NCBI GenBank assembly: GCA_016875645.1
Contig: VGPE01000006.1
Location: forward strand, 1 to 28,128
Length of the DNA: 28,128 bases
Origin: Chloroflexota bacterium
GTDB taxonomy: Bacteria > Chloroflexota > Limnocylindria > Limnocylindrales > CSP1-4
Reading direction: 5' to 3'
Of this stretch, positions 15,513 to 24,069 are shown one piece after another. Each line of letters starts with the position of its first letter. Position 1 is the stretch's first letter. Position numbers and translations under genes: made by a program. Under the pieces are notes generated by a model that ran no database searches, was not told where the DNA came from, and saw only the letters and a program-made list of their open reading frames with translations.

Positions 15513-16187
15513 GTGACCAGGCGATCGACCGCGTCCGCTCGAACCGCGCCGCGTCGGCAGCCGCTCAATCGTGAGCGAGTGCTGCGGGCCGCCATCCGCC
15601 TTGCCGATGAAGGCGGCTTCGAGGCCGTCTCCATGCGCAGGCTCGGCCAGGTGCTCGGGGTCGAGGCGATGTCCCTGTACAAGCACGTCGCCAACAAGGA
15701 CGACATCCTCGACGGCATCGCCGATCTCGTCACGGGTGACTTCGAGGTGCCTCCCAACGATGCCGACTGGAAATCGGCCATCCGGCGGAGCGTGATCTCG
15801 GCCCACCAGGTCCTCCTGCGTCACCCCTGGGCGAGCAGCCTCATTGAATCGCGCCGGAACGCCGGGCCCGCCCGGTTGCGCTTCCTGGACGCGGTGATCG
15901 GCGCGCTCGCGGGCGCCGGGTTCACGATGCCGACCGTCATCCGCGCGGTCATGGCGCTGGACAGCCACACCTACGGCTTCGTGCTCCAGGAGCAGGCATG
16001 GCCGTACGACGCAGACGACGCTCCGGAGGCCGCCGCGAGCTTCGCACGGGGCCTGCCCCCCGGTGCCTATCCGAATCTCCGGGCGATGGCCGAGATGGTG
16101 GCAACCGCCGAGCGCGGCGTCCCCGTCAACTTCGAGTTCGGGCTGGACCTGATCCTCGACGGTCTCGAGCGGCTTCAGCCCACGTAG
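15513..16187 (+). CDS. TetR-family transcriptional regulator (TetR_C_1-type)
   Basis: The 224-residue protein has an N-terminal helix-turn-helix domain at about 19-67 (RERVLRAAIRLADEGGFEAV, SMRRLGQVLGV, AMSLYKHVANKDDILDGIAD) and a C-terminal ligand domain with WKSAIRRSVISAHQVLLRHP and a late HTYGFVLQEQAWP, as in the tetracycline-repressor-like TetR_C_1 group. The GTG at 15513 is chosen because AGAGGTGAGG precedes it; a TTG 21 bases earlier lies at the edge of the operator. A basic N-terminal arm (TRRSTASARTAPRRQP) precedes the domain. Such proteins usually repress themselves and a divergent gene until a small hydrophobic ligand binds. The operator cluster and the divergent membrane-anchored reductase support this. 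The ligand is unknown. Confidence 0.92.
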   Translation: MTRRSTASARTAPRRQPLNRERVLRAAIRLADEGGFEAVSMRRLGQVLGVEAMSLYKHVANKDDILDGIADLVTGDFEVPPNDADWKSAIRRSVISAHQVLLRHPWASSLIESRRNAGPARLRFLDAVIGALAGAGFTMPTVIRAVMALDSHTYGFVLQEQAWPYDADDAPEAAASFARGLPPGAYPNLRAMAEMVATAERGVPVNFEFGLDLILDGLERLQPT

Positions 16188-16329
16188 TCGGCGAGGTGCT
16201 GCCCCGTGAGGGTGCTCGCGGCCGCGACCAGGGTCGCGGGCAGGCCCTCCGGGCGGGCCGGGCTCGGCATGAAGCCCTGGCTGAACGCGCTGCAGGTCTC
16301 GTTATCTCGCGCCCCAGGCAGGGCCGGCC

Positions 16330-16806
16330 TCATCCTCCACGTCGTCGGCTGACCGCCTGCTTCACGAGGGCGGCGATCCGCTTCTCGTCGGCCGGCGTGA
16401 GCTTCGTCAGGGCCCACGAGGTTGGCCACATGGCGCCGTCGTCGAGTTCCGCCTCCTGATCGAACCCGAACGTCGCGTACCGCGCCTTGAACTTGTCCGC
16501 TGCCTGGAAGAAGCAGACGATCTTCCCGTCCCTGGCATACGCGGGCATCCCGTACCAGGTCTTGGGCATCAGCTCCGGGGCTGTCTCCGTCACGATTTCG
16601 TGGATCCGCTCGGCCATCGCGCGATCCGATGGCGGCATCTGGGCGACCTTCGCGAGCAGGTCCGCTTCCCCCGCGGCCCGGTCGCTGCCGCGGCGCGCCT
16701 CGGCCTTCGCTTCGCGGACGCGGTCCCGCATCGCAGCCTTCTCGTCGGCGGTGAGGCCCCCGGACGTGGAGGTGTCGGTGCGCTTCGTGGGTTTCGTGCT
16801 GGTCAT
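16330..16806 (-). CDS. DUF1801 (YdhG-like) domain protein
   Basis: The 158-residue protein has a charged, low-complexity N-terminal part (to about residue 55) and a DUF1801 domain: SDRAMAERIHEIVTETAPEL, TWYGMPAYARDGKIVCFFQA at about 95-114, ATFGFDQEAELDDG and a C-terminal ADEKRIAALVKQAV helix. The fold resembles frataxin-like/YdhG proteins; some Bacillus members were proposed as iron carriers, but no general function is set. The ATG at 16806 has AGGAGGAA 6 bases upstream; a longer in-frame start is less likely. It is divergent from the SnoaL-like gene. Confidence 0.87.
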   Translation of the reverse strand: MTSTKPTKRTDTSTSGGLTADEKAAMRDRVREAKAEARRGSDRAAGEADLLAKVAQMPPSDRAMAERIHEIVTETAPELMPKTWYGMPAYARDGKIVCFFQAADKFKARYATFGFDQEAELDDGAMWPTSWALTKLTPADEKRIAALVKQAVSRRRGG

Positions 16807-16909
16807 CGCAGGTTCCTCCTGTCGTGCGATTGTCGTACGTTCAGGCCGCGGGGCGGCGGCAGTCATCCCATCGGGTTTGGGCGGGCGGCTCACTGCGGGG
16901 AGACAGACC

Positions 16910-17299
16910 ATGCATGCGGATTCGACGATCGAGGCCGAGGTGCAGGCCGTCCTGGCCCGGCTGGCCGAGGTCTACGTGACGAGAGACGCCGCGGTCATGG
17001 CGGACATCTTCGCGCCGGACCCGGATGTCGTGATGTACAGCCCGGGAGCCGAGCGCGTGGTCGGGTTGGCGGCGATCCAGGCCAAGGCCCAGGGCGACTG
17101 GACGAAGAGCGAGGCCGGGAAGCTCGTGTATCGCTGGATCTCCGTCTCAGCCGCCGGTCCTGTGGCCTGGGCGGCCACCGAGGCAGACTTCACGGTTCGA
17201 GCCGCCGGCCAGGAGCGGACGCTTCCGGTGAGAATCACGTTCGTCCTGGAGCGGCGCGGGACGCAGTGGCTCATCGTGCATGCCCATTACTCGCTCTGA
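16910..17299 (+). CDS. SnoaL/DUF4440-like (NTF2-fold) protein
   Basis: The 129-residue product fits the NTF2-like cone fold: an N-terminal helix pair (IEAEVQAVLARLAEVYVTRD, MADIFAPDPDVVMYSPG), the link region VVGLAAIQAKAQGDW, and a curved sheet ending in LPVRITFVLERRGTQWLIVHAHYS. The closing WxIxHxHxS is typical of DUF4440/SnoaL-like proteins, which include isomerases, hydrolases and plain binding proteins. The start is chosen because GGGGAGA lies 7 bases upstream. It is transcribed towards the M48 protease gene. Specific function cannot be inferred. Confidence 0.87.
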   Translation: MHADSTIEAEVQAVLARLAEVYVTRDAAVMADIFAPDPDVVMYSPGAERVVGLAAIQAKAQGDWTKSEAGKLVYRWISVSAAGPVAWAATEADFTVRAAGQERTLPVRITFVLERRGTQWLIVHAHYSL

Positions 17300-17354
17300 C
17301 GCCCGGGCGAGCCCGATCTCCCTCAGGGGCCACCGTCCGTCATCATTCGGAGCC

Positions 17355-18998
17355 GTGAGCACGAAGCCGCGCTCTCCCCGGTCGCCTGGCAATCTCTGGA
17401 TCGCCCGCCTGCCGCCCCTGGTCCTGGCCCTGCTCGGGTTGGCGCTGGCCGCGTGGCTGGTCACTGCGTTGATCCAACCTGGCGATGGCCAGGCCGCCCC
17501 CTGGTGGGCCTTCGTGATCGGGCTGCTGCCCGCCGCCATCCTGGCGTTGAGTGCCGCGGCACTCGTCGTGGATCCGCGTCCCCTCGCTGTCCGACGCTGG
17601 GCGGCCGGCGCCGGCCTCGCGGTCCTGGTGCTGCTGAGTACCGTGGCCCTGTTCCGACTGACCGAAACATGGTTCGACGCTGCCGCGGGCCCGCTCCTCC
17701 TGGTGGCAGCACTCGACGCGGCTGCCCTGCTCGCGCTGGCCGCGACCACGCCGGCGATGGTCGACGACGACCTGCCCGACATGGTGGGGCGATTGGCGGC
17801 GGCCGCGGCCGTGGCCGGCGCCATCCTGGGCGCGACGCTGACCATCGCGCTGGCGATCCGCGTCGTGGTGGCCGTGGTCCAGCTCTTCGCCAACGCATCG
17901 GCCGCCGCACGGATCCCGTGGGGCTTCGTGCTGGTGATCGCCCTGTTGTCGGTCGTGACGTTCACGATTGCGGCGCTCGACTCGCGGCGCGCTGCCAGGG
18001 GCACGTTCTTCGCCCAGGCCGCGGCCAACCGGCGCAACAGCGTGCTGCTCCTGATCACGTTGGTCGGCATCGTGGCCGCCACGGCGGAGATCATTGCCGT
18101 CAGCCTCACGCTGCGGCCGGTCCCGGCCCTGTGGGCCGCACTGATCGCCGCTGGTGCCGGCGTCGGCGCGGCGATCCTGGCGCACCGGTCGGGCGCCGAC
18201 ATCATCCTGGAGTCAGCGGGCGCGCGGCCCGCCGATCGCGAGCGCCACGCGATCCTGCTCAACGTGGTGCAGGAGCTTGCGCTTGCGGCGGGCATCCCGA
18301 CCCCTCGGACGTACGTGATCGAAGACCGCAGCATCAATGCCTTCGCCACGGGGCGTGACCCGGGTCATGCAGCGGTCGTGGTCACCAGCGGCCTCCTGGA
18401 GCGGCTGGACCGGGAGCAGCTGCAGGGCGTGATCGGCCACGAACTGGCCCACGTCCGCAACCTGGACACGCGCTATGCGCTGTACGTGGCCATCCTCGTC
18501 GGGCTGATCGTCATCGTCACGGACGGGTTCCTGCGGCTGGTGGTGGAGCTGTGGCAGCGGGGCGCGTTCATCTGGTCCAGCGGCGACGACCCGCGGAGCG
18601 CGGTCGCATCGTTCGTGGCCGGGCTGGCCGTGGGCCTGTTCCTGCTCCTCGTTGCTGCGCTGTTGCACCTGGCGGCGCCGTTCTTCTCGCTGCTCGTCAA
18701 GACTGCGGTCAACCGCCAGCGTGAGTTCCTGGCCGACGCCACCTCGGTCGAACTCACACGCAACCCCATCGCCCTCGAACGGGCGCTGGCCGAGATCGCC
18801 GATGACCGCGTCGCGCTGCACGCCGCCAACCGCGGCACCCAGCACCTGTGGCTCCGCAACCCGTTGAGCAGCGACGGCGGTGGCCTGCTCGGTCTCCTCG
18901 CGACCCATCCGCCGCTCGAGGCTCGCATCGAACGCCTCCGACGACTCCGCGGGATGGCGAAGGCGGACACCGGCGCCGCAGCGGAGGCGGTCGAGTGA
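17355..18998 (+). CDS. M48-family membrane zinc metalloprotease (HtpX-like)
   Basis: The 547-residue protein has about six N-terminal membrane segments within the first 290 residues, then a peptidase M48 domain: VQELALAAGIPTPRTYVI, INAFATGRDPGHAAVVVTSG, the zinc site GHELAHVRNLDTR at about 361-373 (HEXXH), two more membrane segments, and the third zinc ligand in REFLADATSVELTRNP at about 454-469. The ending GLLATHPPLEARIERLRRL is characteristic. HtpX-like proteases take part in membrane-protein quality control. The usual family length is near 290-400, so the long membrane N-terminus is an extension. GTG 17355 is the best start, though an in-frame ATG at 17280 overlapping the preceding gene cannot be excluded. 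It is coupled to the S4 gene by a GTGA overlap. Confidence 0.92.
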   Translation: MSTKPRSPRSPGNLWIARLPPLVLALLGLALAAWLVTALIQPGDGQAAPWWAFVIGLLPAAILALSAAALVVDPRPLAVRRWAAGAGLAVLVLLSTVALFRLTETWFDAAAGPLLLVAALDAAALLALAATTPAMVDDDLPDMVGRLAAAAAVAGAILGATLTIALAIRVVVAVVQLFANASAAARIPWGFVLVIALLSVVTFTIAALDSRRAARGTFFAQAAANRRNSVLLLITLVGIVAATAEIIAVSLTLRPVPALWAALIAAGAGVGAAILAHRSGADIILESAGARPADRERHAILLNVVQELALAAGIPTPRTYVIEDRSINAFATGRDPGHAAVVVTSGLLERLDREQLQGVIGHELAHVRNLDTRYALYVAILVGLIVIVTDGFLRLVVELWQRGAFIWSSGDDPRSAVASFVAGLAVGLFLLLVAALLHLAAPFFSLLVKTAVNRQREFLADATSVELTRNPIALERALAEIADDRVALHAANRGTQHLWLRNPLSSDGGGLLGLLATHPPLEARIERLRRLRGMAKADTGAAAEAVE

Positions 18999-19381
18999 CG
19001 GATCCCCGCGCTCCCGCCGAGACGCGCATCGATCGCTGGCTCTGTGCGGTTCGCCTCATCAAGACCCGCCCGCTCGCGACACGGCTGTGCGAGGGCGGCC
19101 ACGTCCGTGTGAACGGATCAGCGGCGAAACCGTCGACGAAGGTTCGGGCGGGCGATCGGGTGGAGGCCCGCATCGCGGATCGCGAGCGCATCGTCGAGGT
19201 CGTATGGCCGATCGAGTCGCGTGTCGGGGCCCCCGTCGCCGCGACCTGCTACGTGGATCACAGTCCACCGCCGATGGTGACCGAGGTCCGGCCGGGGATC
19301 ATGGCCGTCCGGGGCGAGGGCCCGCCCAGCAAGCGTCTCCGGCGCGAGCTTGAGCGTCTGCGGCGGACCGCCGAGCGCTGA
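18995..19381 (+). CDS. S4-domain RNA-binding protein, Hsp15-like
   Basis: The 128-residue protein has an N-terminal S4 domain: TRIDRWLCAVRLIKTRPLAT at about 10-29, then LCEGGHVRVNGSAAKPSTKV and AGDRVEARI. This is the arrangement of Hsp15 (YrfH/HslR), which binds stalled 50S subunits carrying nascent chains. The tail is basic and helical (PPSKRLRRELERLRRTAE), also as in Hsp15. It starts at a GTG that overlaps the protease stop codon, with GGAGGCGG upstream, so translation is coupled. Pairing of a membrane protease with a stalled-ribosome factor suggests a shared stress or quality-control role, which is an inference from context. Confidence 0.88.
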   Translation: MTDPRAPAETRIDRWLCAVRLIKTRPLATRLCEGGHVRVNGSAAKPSTKVRAGDRVEARIADRERIVEVVWPIESRVGAPVAATCYVDHSPPPMVTEVRPGIMAVRGEGPPSKRLRRELERLRRTAER

Positions 19382-19417
19382 GCCCGGAGGGCGACGCCGG
19401 GGTTCCCTGCGGACGCA

Positions 19418-20395
19418 TCACGGAGCCGAGGCCGCCTGTTGGGCGAGGGCTGGCTCCGCGGCCACAGGATCGTCCCGGGTGCGCTGGATCAGCACGGCCG
19501 CGGCGAGCACGAGCGCCCCGCCCAGCAGCTGGACGGGCGCAAGGACCTGGCCGATCACGATCGCCGCGGCGGCCGTGCCGACGATCGGCTCCGACAGCCC
19601 CAGAATGCCGGCCCGCACGCGCCCGATGAGCCGGACGCCCAGCATGAACAGCGTGGCGCTCGCGGAACCGCTGACGATGGCCAGCACCGCGAGCGCCGGC
19701 AGCATCTCGAGGTGCCGGATCGGGAACGCGATTGCCTCGACCTGCCCCAGGACCGCCATGACGCCGCCGACCGCCACGATCGTCGTCAGGAGCGATATCG
19801 CCATGGCCTGCTCCGCGGGTACGCGCATGAGGGACTTGCTGCAGACGACCCACAGGGCACCTGCGACGGCCGAGAGCAGCATCAGGACGACCATCGCCGG
19901 GTTCAGCGTCTCGGATCCGGCGATCGTCGCGGTGAGGACGAGCGCCAGACCGCCGAGACCCAGGGCGAGCGCGAGCACCTTGGCCGGCCCGATCCGCTCG
20001 CTGCCCGTCAGGCGGCCGTAGACCGCCAGCATGAGCGGGTACGTGTAGAAGAGCAGGAGCGCGACACCGATCGGGATCGTGTCGATCGCGACGAAGAACG
20101 CGGTGTTGAGGAAGATGTTGCAGCCGACGAGTGCGGCGAGCATGAGGCGCTCGTGGCGCGTGAGCCGCGCAAGGACGATGGGGTGTGCGGCCGGGTCCCG
20201 ACGTCGCTGCCACAGAACGACCGCCACGAGCACGCCGCCGCCGATGATGCCGCGCCACACGGCGAACGCGAGCGGGCTGAAGCCGGTGGCGTAGAGCAGG
20301 CTCAGGAAGGGGCCGACCAGGCCGGAGGACGCGGTGCCAGCGAGGATGAGCAGCGAGCCGCGCGCCGCCACGGACAGGGAGCGATCGGCCGTCAC
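19418..20395 (-). CDS. EamA/DMT-family transporter
   Basis: The 325-residue protein has ten hydrophobic segments in two EamA repeats. Repeat one begins SLLILAGTASSGLVGPFLSL and contains FAVWRGIIGGGVLV and FYTYPLMLAVYGRLTG; repeat two has VAGALWVVCSKSLM, FMLGVRLIGRVRAGILGLSEP and IGQVLAPVQLLGGALVLAAA, the usual final helix. Such proteins export amino acids, metabolites or drugs across the inner membrane. GTG 20395 is preferred because TACGCT lies 8 bases upstream, the leaderless pattern seen at other genes here; in-frame ATGs at 20452 and 20476 would add a poorly structured N-terminus. It is convergent with the S4 gene. Substrate is unknown. Confidence 0.9.
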   Translation of the reverse strand: MTADRSLSVAARGSLLILAGTASSGLVGPFLSLLYATGFSPLAFAVWRGIIGGGVLVAVVLWQRRRDPAAHPIVLARLTRHERLMLAALVGCNIFLNTAFFVAIDTIPIGVALLLFYTYPLMLAVYGRLTGSERIGPAKVLALALGLGGLALVLTATIAGSETLNPAMVVLMLLSAVAGALWVVCSKSLMRVPAEQAMAISLLTTIVAVGGVMAVLGQVEAIAFPIRHLEMLPALAVLAIVSGSASATLFMLGVRLIGRVRAGILGLSEPIVGTAAAAIVIGQVLAPVQLLGGALVLAAAVLIQRTRDDPVAAEPALAQQAASAP

Positions 20396-20562
20396 GGGCG
20401 CGAAGCGTACCCGAAACGCAGGACCGCCCGACCGCGTGGCGTCGTAGCGCATCCGGCGGGCCCCGGCCGCGGCCAAGAGGACGCGGGACGCCGCGACTCG
20501 CGAGAGAACGCTGATTCCGGCATCATCGCGGGCGTCCGACGCCGCCGAACGCTGGGGGACCG

Positions 20563-20982
20563 ATGGCCTGGGAGCTCGCCTATGCCCATGACGCCGCGGG
20601 GCTCGCCCTGGAGGGCTCCCGAGCCGACCTCATCGAGGCGATCGAGCACGGCGCCGAGGTCCGCGTCTTCGTTGACTATGCGCCGGTCCCCGGCTGCTAC
20701 AAGGAGGCACAGGCGACCTGGGTGAAGGACGGCCACGTGTACGTCCAGAACACGGCCTCGGTCGGGTGCGCCTTCACGCCCGAGTACGCCTGGGGCAGCG
20801 GCTCAGCGGTGGATCCTGCGTTCACCGCGGGCGGCCTGCGGTTCCTCGACGACGCCTACCACTACTTCGAGATCCTCTCAACCACGGGCGACGCGGACGA
20901 GTCCCGCTGGAACGTGGGCGAGCATCGCCTGCGCGCGCGAAACCAGGCGAAGTATCCGATGCGCTGGTTCGTCCGCCGCTGA
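20563..20982 (+). CDS. Hypothetical protein, 139 residues
   Basis: I do not recognise the family. The start is supported by GGGGGA 4-5 bases upstream. The protein begins MAWELAYAHDAAGLALEGSR, continues with a helix and strand (IEAIEHGAEVRVFVDYAPVP), three Cys-free strands with aromatic residues (HVYVQNTASVGCAFTPEYAW), and ends in RARNQAKYPMRWFVRR. The regular alternation of charged helix and short strands, and a codon pattern like its neighbours, make it a real gene. It lacks a signal peptide and membrane helix. It lies 8 bases from the end of the convergent Gfo/Idh/MocA gene. Confidence 0.78.
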   Translation: MAWELAYAHDAAGLALEGSRADLIEAIEHGAEVRVFVDYAPVPGCYKEAQATWVKDGHVYVQNTASVGCAFTPEYAWGSGSAVDPAFTAGGLRFLDDAYHYFEILSTTGDADESRWNVGEHRLRARNQAKYPMRWFVRR

Positions 20983-20990
20983 CCGGAGCG

Positions 20991-22010
20991 TCAGGCTCGT
21001 GCCGGCACCAATCCGTTGAACTGCCCGCCGATCAGGTCGATGAGTTCCATGGTCTTGACCGCGTCCTCGAGGTTCGAGGCCGGGAAGGCCGGCTCGCGAC
21101 CCTCCTTCACGCAGTCGACGAAGAAGCGCGCCTGGTGCCACCAGCCATTGATGAACGCGTTGTATGGCTTGTCCGACCACTCCGGGGACGAGGGGTCGTG
21201 GCGCTGGACGTTGCGCAGGTCGAAGGTCATGTCGCCCTGATGGACGACGCAGCTCTCCGCGAGGCCCACCAGGAACGCCGACGCCTGGCGGCCGTGGAAC
21301 GAGACCTTCTCGATCCGCACCGGCGAGGTGAGATTGTAGTTGAGCAGGGCCGTGGCGCCGCCCTCGAACCGGATCAGCGCCGTGAAGCTGTCGGCGTGCT
21401 CGTCGAAGTACTGGTCGGCGTAGGCGTGGACCGACGTGACATCTCCGCCGAGGTAGCGGACGAGGTCGATCGTGTGGATCGCGCCCGGCGTGATGATCCT
21501 GGCCAGCGTCTTCTCGGACGAGCCGAGCGAACGGTAGAGCGACAGGCTGTAGTGGTAGAACTCGGCCACGATCACCGCGATCCGGTCGTTCGCCTCCACC
21601 ATCCGGCGCGCCTGGTTGAGCATCGGCTGGAACCAGCGGTTGACGGCCACCATGCCGGTCGTGCCAGCGGCGCGGGCCGTGGCCAGGAGGTCGCGCGTCT
21701 CCGCGGTGGCCATGCCGGGCGGCTTCTCCATGATCGTGGGCACCCCGGCGGCCAACGCATCGCGCGCCACTCCGTACGTGACTGCGGGCGGCGTGAGGAC
21801 GAAGACCGCGTCGGGCCGGTCGCGCGCGAGCATGTCGCGGTACTCAGCGCGGGTTTCAATGATGCCGAACCGGTCGGCCACCAATTTCAGGCGCGCCTCG
21901 TCCACTTCGCAGAGCACCACCTCCACGTCGGGGAACTTCGCCAAGCAGGGCAGATGTGATCCGGCCGCGATGCGGCCCGCGCCGATCACGCCGACGCGCA
22001 GCTTCTCCAC
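20991..22010 (-). CDS. Gfo/Idh/MocA-family NAD(P)-dependent oxidoreductase
   Basis: The 339-residue protein has an N-terminal Rossmann domain with VGVIGAGRIAAGSHLPCL at about 6-23, DAVFVLTPPAVTYGVA, and the family Glu-Lys-Pro in TIMEKPPGM at about 92-100. The C-terminal domain contains ITPGAIHTIDLVRYLGGD at about 174-191, where the His is the usual catalytic residue. Family members act on sugars, inositols and other polyols or on biliverdin-like compounds. ATG 22010 follows AGGGAGA. Neighbours give no pathway, so the substrate is not assigned. Confidence 0.93.
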   Translation of the reverse strand: MEKLRVGVIGAGRIAAGSHLPCLAKFPDVEVVLCEVDEARLKLVADRFGIIETRAEYRDMLARDRPDAVFVLTPPAVTYGVARDALAAGVPTIMEKPPGMATAETRDLLATARAAGTTGMVAVNRWFQPMLNQARRMVEANDRIAVIVAEFYHYSLSLYRSLGSSEKTLARIITPGAIHTIDLVRYLGGDVTSVHAYADQYFDEHADSFTALIRFEGGATALLNYNLTSPVRIEKVSFHGRQASAFLVGLAESCVVHQGDMTFDLRNVQRHDPSSPEWSDKPYNAFINGWWHQARFFVDCVKEGREPAFPASNLEDAVKTMELIDLIGGQFNGLVPARA

Positions 22011-22081
22011 GGTGTCTCCCTTGCATTCCGGGACGGTCTGCCCGCAGCCTACGTGGCGTCGGATCGCAGAATGACGGTGAC

Positions 22082-22615
22082 ATGCGACTGGATACCTTGT
22101 TGCGCGCCAGGGGACACCTCCATGTCGAGCGTCCCCCGGAGCTCTGGCCGGTGGCCGCCGACGATGCCGCCCTCGTGCAGGTGCTGGATCACCTGATCGC
22201 GATCCCTCTCTCCCACGGCATCGAGATGTCGGCCCTGACCCTGAACGTCTCGAACCTCGTCGTCGATGCGAGCGCCGCGAGCGCGAACTGGCCGGCCGGC
22301 CAGTACGTCGCGCTCACGATCGTGGCGCCAGGCGGGTGGGGCCGCGATGACACCTGGTGGCCCGGCAAAGGCAGCCTGGAGCCGCCGATGAACACGGTCG
22401 CCCCGCTGGCCTCGGCGGCCGGGGCCCGCTACGCGTACGGCCGGAACATCGCGGGTCGCTCGTCGGTGACCGTGTTGTTCGCGCGCGGCGAGTGGCCCGC
22501 GGCCCTCAGCCTCCGTGGCTGGCCAGGAAGCGCGGCGGCCGGCGGTGCCAGGTCGCCTGCTCGAACTCGAAGGCGATCCGGATCAACGCCGGCTCGCTCC
22601 ACGGCCGGCCGGTGA
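22082..22615 (+). CDS. Hypothetical protein whose 3' end overlaps the amidase gene
   Basis: A 177-residue frame with a convincing first 145 residues: MRLDTLLRARGHLHVERPPE, a helix ALVQVLDHLIAIPLSHGIEM, strands ALTLNVSNLVVDA, WPAGQYVALTIVAPGGWGRD and SVTVLFARGEW. No family was recognised. It seems cytosolic. The last 36 codons are antisense to the amidase C-terminus and are Arg/Ser/Ala-rich, so the natural stop codon may have been lost or moved. The gene is divergent from the Gfo/Idh/MocA gene, with 71 bases between them, and has no strong ribosome site. Confidence 0.62.
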   Translation: MRLDTLLRARGHLHVERPPELWPVAADDAALVQVLDHLIAIPLSHGIEMSALTLNVSNLVVDASAASANWPAGQYVALTIVAPGGWGRDDTWWPGKGSLEPPMNTVAPLASAAGARYAYGRNIAGRSSVTVLFARGEWPAALSLRGWPGSAAAGGARSPARTRRRSGSTPARSTAGR

Positions 22616-24017
22616 ACGACATGCCGACCGGCAGCCCGAACGCCTGCCCGGCCGGGACCGTGACGCTCGGGTAGCCGGAGATCGCGGCCGGCGCCGAACT
22701 GCCGTCGAGGTGGTGGTCGCCGCGAAGCGTGTCGATCGTGCCGGGCAGGCCGATCGTGGGCGTCACGAGTGCGTCGAGGCGGTGCTCGGCGAGGACGGCA
22801 TCGAGGCCCGCCGTCCGCGCGAGCCGCAGGCAGGTCTCCCGCGCCGCGCGGTAGACGGCGTCCTCGAGCCCGCGGGTCTCCTGCGCCATCAGGAACAGGT
22901 CCTGGCCGAAGTAGGCCAGTTCGCGGGCGCGATCCTGCTCGTTGAACGCGATGACGTCAGCGAGCGTCCGCAGCGTGACTGTGTCACCCCGGCGCGCGAG
23001 GTACCGCTCCAGGCCGGACTTGAACTCGGTCAGCAGCACGGTCAGTTCGGGGGCCTTGTACTCGTCGAGGTGCGGCAGGGCAACCGGGTCCACGAGGGTC
23101 GCGCCGAGCGCGCGAAGGGCCTCCACCGCGACGTCGAAGACGGCGGTCGCGTAAGCGTCGGCGAATGACGGGTCTCGTGCGACGCCGAGCCGGATCCCCG
23201 TGAGGCCGCGCCGCTCGGGCGCGGCGCCCGCCCGGCCCCACTCCCCCAGCGCATCCGCCGGCACGGCCTGCGTCACGGGGTCCTCCGGGTCGGGGCCGGC
23301 AATGACTGCCAGCAAAATCGCGGCGTCGGTCACGGTCCGGGCCATCGGGCCGGCGGTGTCCTGGCTCTCGGCAATCGGGATGACGCCGGTCCGGCTCACG
23401 AGACCGACCGTGGGCTTGATCCCGACCACGGCGCTCGCGGCCGCCGGGTAGACGATGGAGCCGTCGGTCTCGGTGCCGACCGCCAGCGCCGCCAGGTTCG
23501 CGGCGACGCCGACGGCGCTGCCCGAACTGGACCCGATCGGCGAGCGATCCAGCACGTACGGGTTGCGGCACTGCCCGCCGCGGGCACTCCACCCACTCGA
23601 CGCGGAGATGGACCGGAAGTTGGCCCACTCGGTGAGATTGGCCTTCCCGAGGACGATGGCGCCAGACGCGCGGAGCCGCGCGACCAGCGGCGCATCCGCC
23701 GCTGCGGGCAACCCGGCCAGGGCGTACGACCCGGCGGTCGTGGCCATCCGATCGCCCGTGTCGATGTTGTCCTTCACCAGGACCGGGATGCCGTGCAGCG
23801 GCCCGCGAACCCTGCCCGCCCGTCGTTCGTCGTCGAGGGCGGCCGCGATCGAGAGGGCGTCTGGGTTCGTCTCGATCACCGCGTGGAGCCCGGGGCCCCG
23901 CCGGTCGAGCGCGGCGATCCGGGCCAGGTACCACTCCGTGATGGACGCGGCCGTCTCCCGGCCGGCCGCCATCCACGCGCCCAGTTGCGCGACCGTCGCC
24001 TCCTCCAGCCCGCTCAT
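22506..24017 (-). CDS. Amidase, amidase-signature family
   Basis: The 503-residue protein hydrolyses an amide through the Ser-cisSer-Lys triad. All three are visible: Lys in GIPVLVKDNIDTGD at about 76-89, the Gly/Ser-rich stretch SPIGSSSGSAVGVAANLAAL at about 153-172 with the cis-Ser, and the nucleophile Ser in VGTETDGSIVYPAA at about 174-187. The ending LIRIAFEFEQATWHRRPP is typical. It looks like the stand-alone amidase branch and not GatA: no gatB or gatC is near, and the insert after the triad is of the general type. Substrate is unknown. The gene is the last of its strand block, 52 bases after the ABC permease. Confidence 0.92.
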   Translation of the reverse strand: MSGLEEATVAQLGAWMAAGRETAASITEWYLARIAALDRRGPGLHAVIETNPDALSIAAALDDERRAGRVRGPLHGIPVLVKDNIDTGDRMATTAGSYALAGLPAAADAPLVARLRASGAIVLGKANLTEWANFRSISASSGWSARGGQCRNPYVLDRSPIGSSSGSAVGVAANLAALAVGTETDGSIVYPAAASAVVGIKPTVGLVSRTGVIPIAESQDTAGPMARTVTDAAILLAVIAGPDPEDPVTQAVPADALGEWGRAGAAPERRGLTGIRLGVARDPSFADAYATAVFDVAVEALRALGATLVDPVALPHLDEYKAPELTVLLTEFKSGLERYLARRGDTVTLRTLADVIAFNEQDRARELAYFGQDLFLMAQETRGLEDAVYRAARETCLRLARTAGLDAVLAEHRLDALVTPTIGLPGTIDTLRGDHHLDGSSAPAAISGYPSVTVPAGQAFGLPVGMSFTGRPWSEPALIRIAFEFEQATWHRRPPRFLASHGG

Positions 24018-24069
24018 CGCCCTCCCCTGCGGCTCAGCGCGGCCACGCCGGGCCGGGCGCTCCCCGACG

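Noticed and set aside
16188..16329. Minus-strand frame giving a protein-like tail (ATLVAAASTLTGQHLADYVG)
   Set aside because: It has no start or ribosome site, overlaps the ends of the TetR and DUF1801 genes, and no family is recognised. A remnant is possible but cannot be supported.
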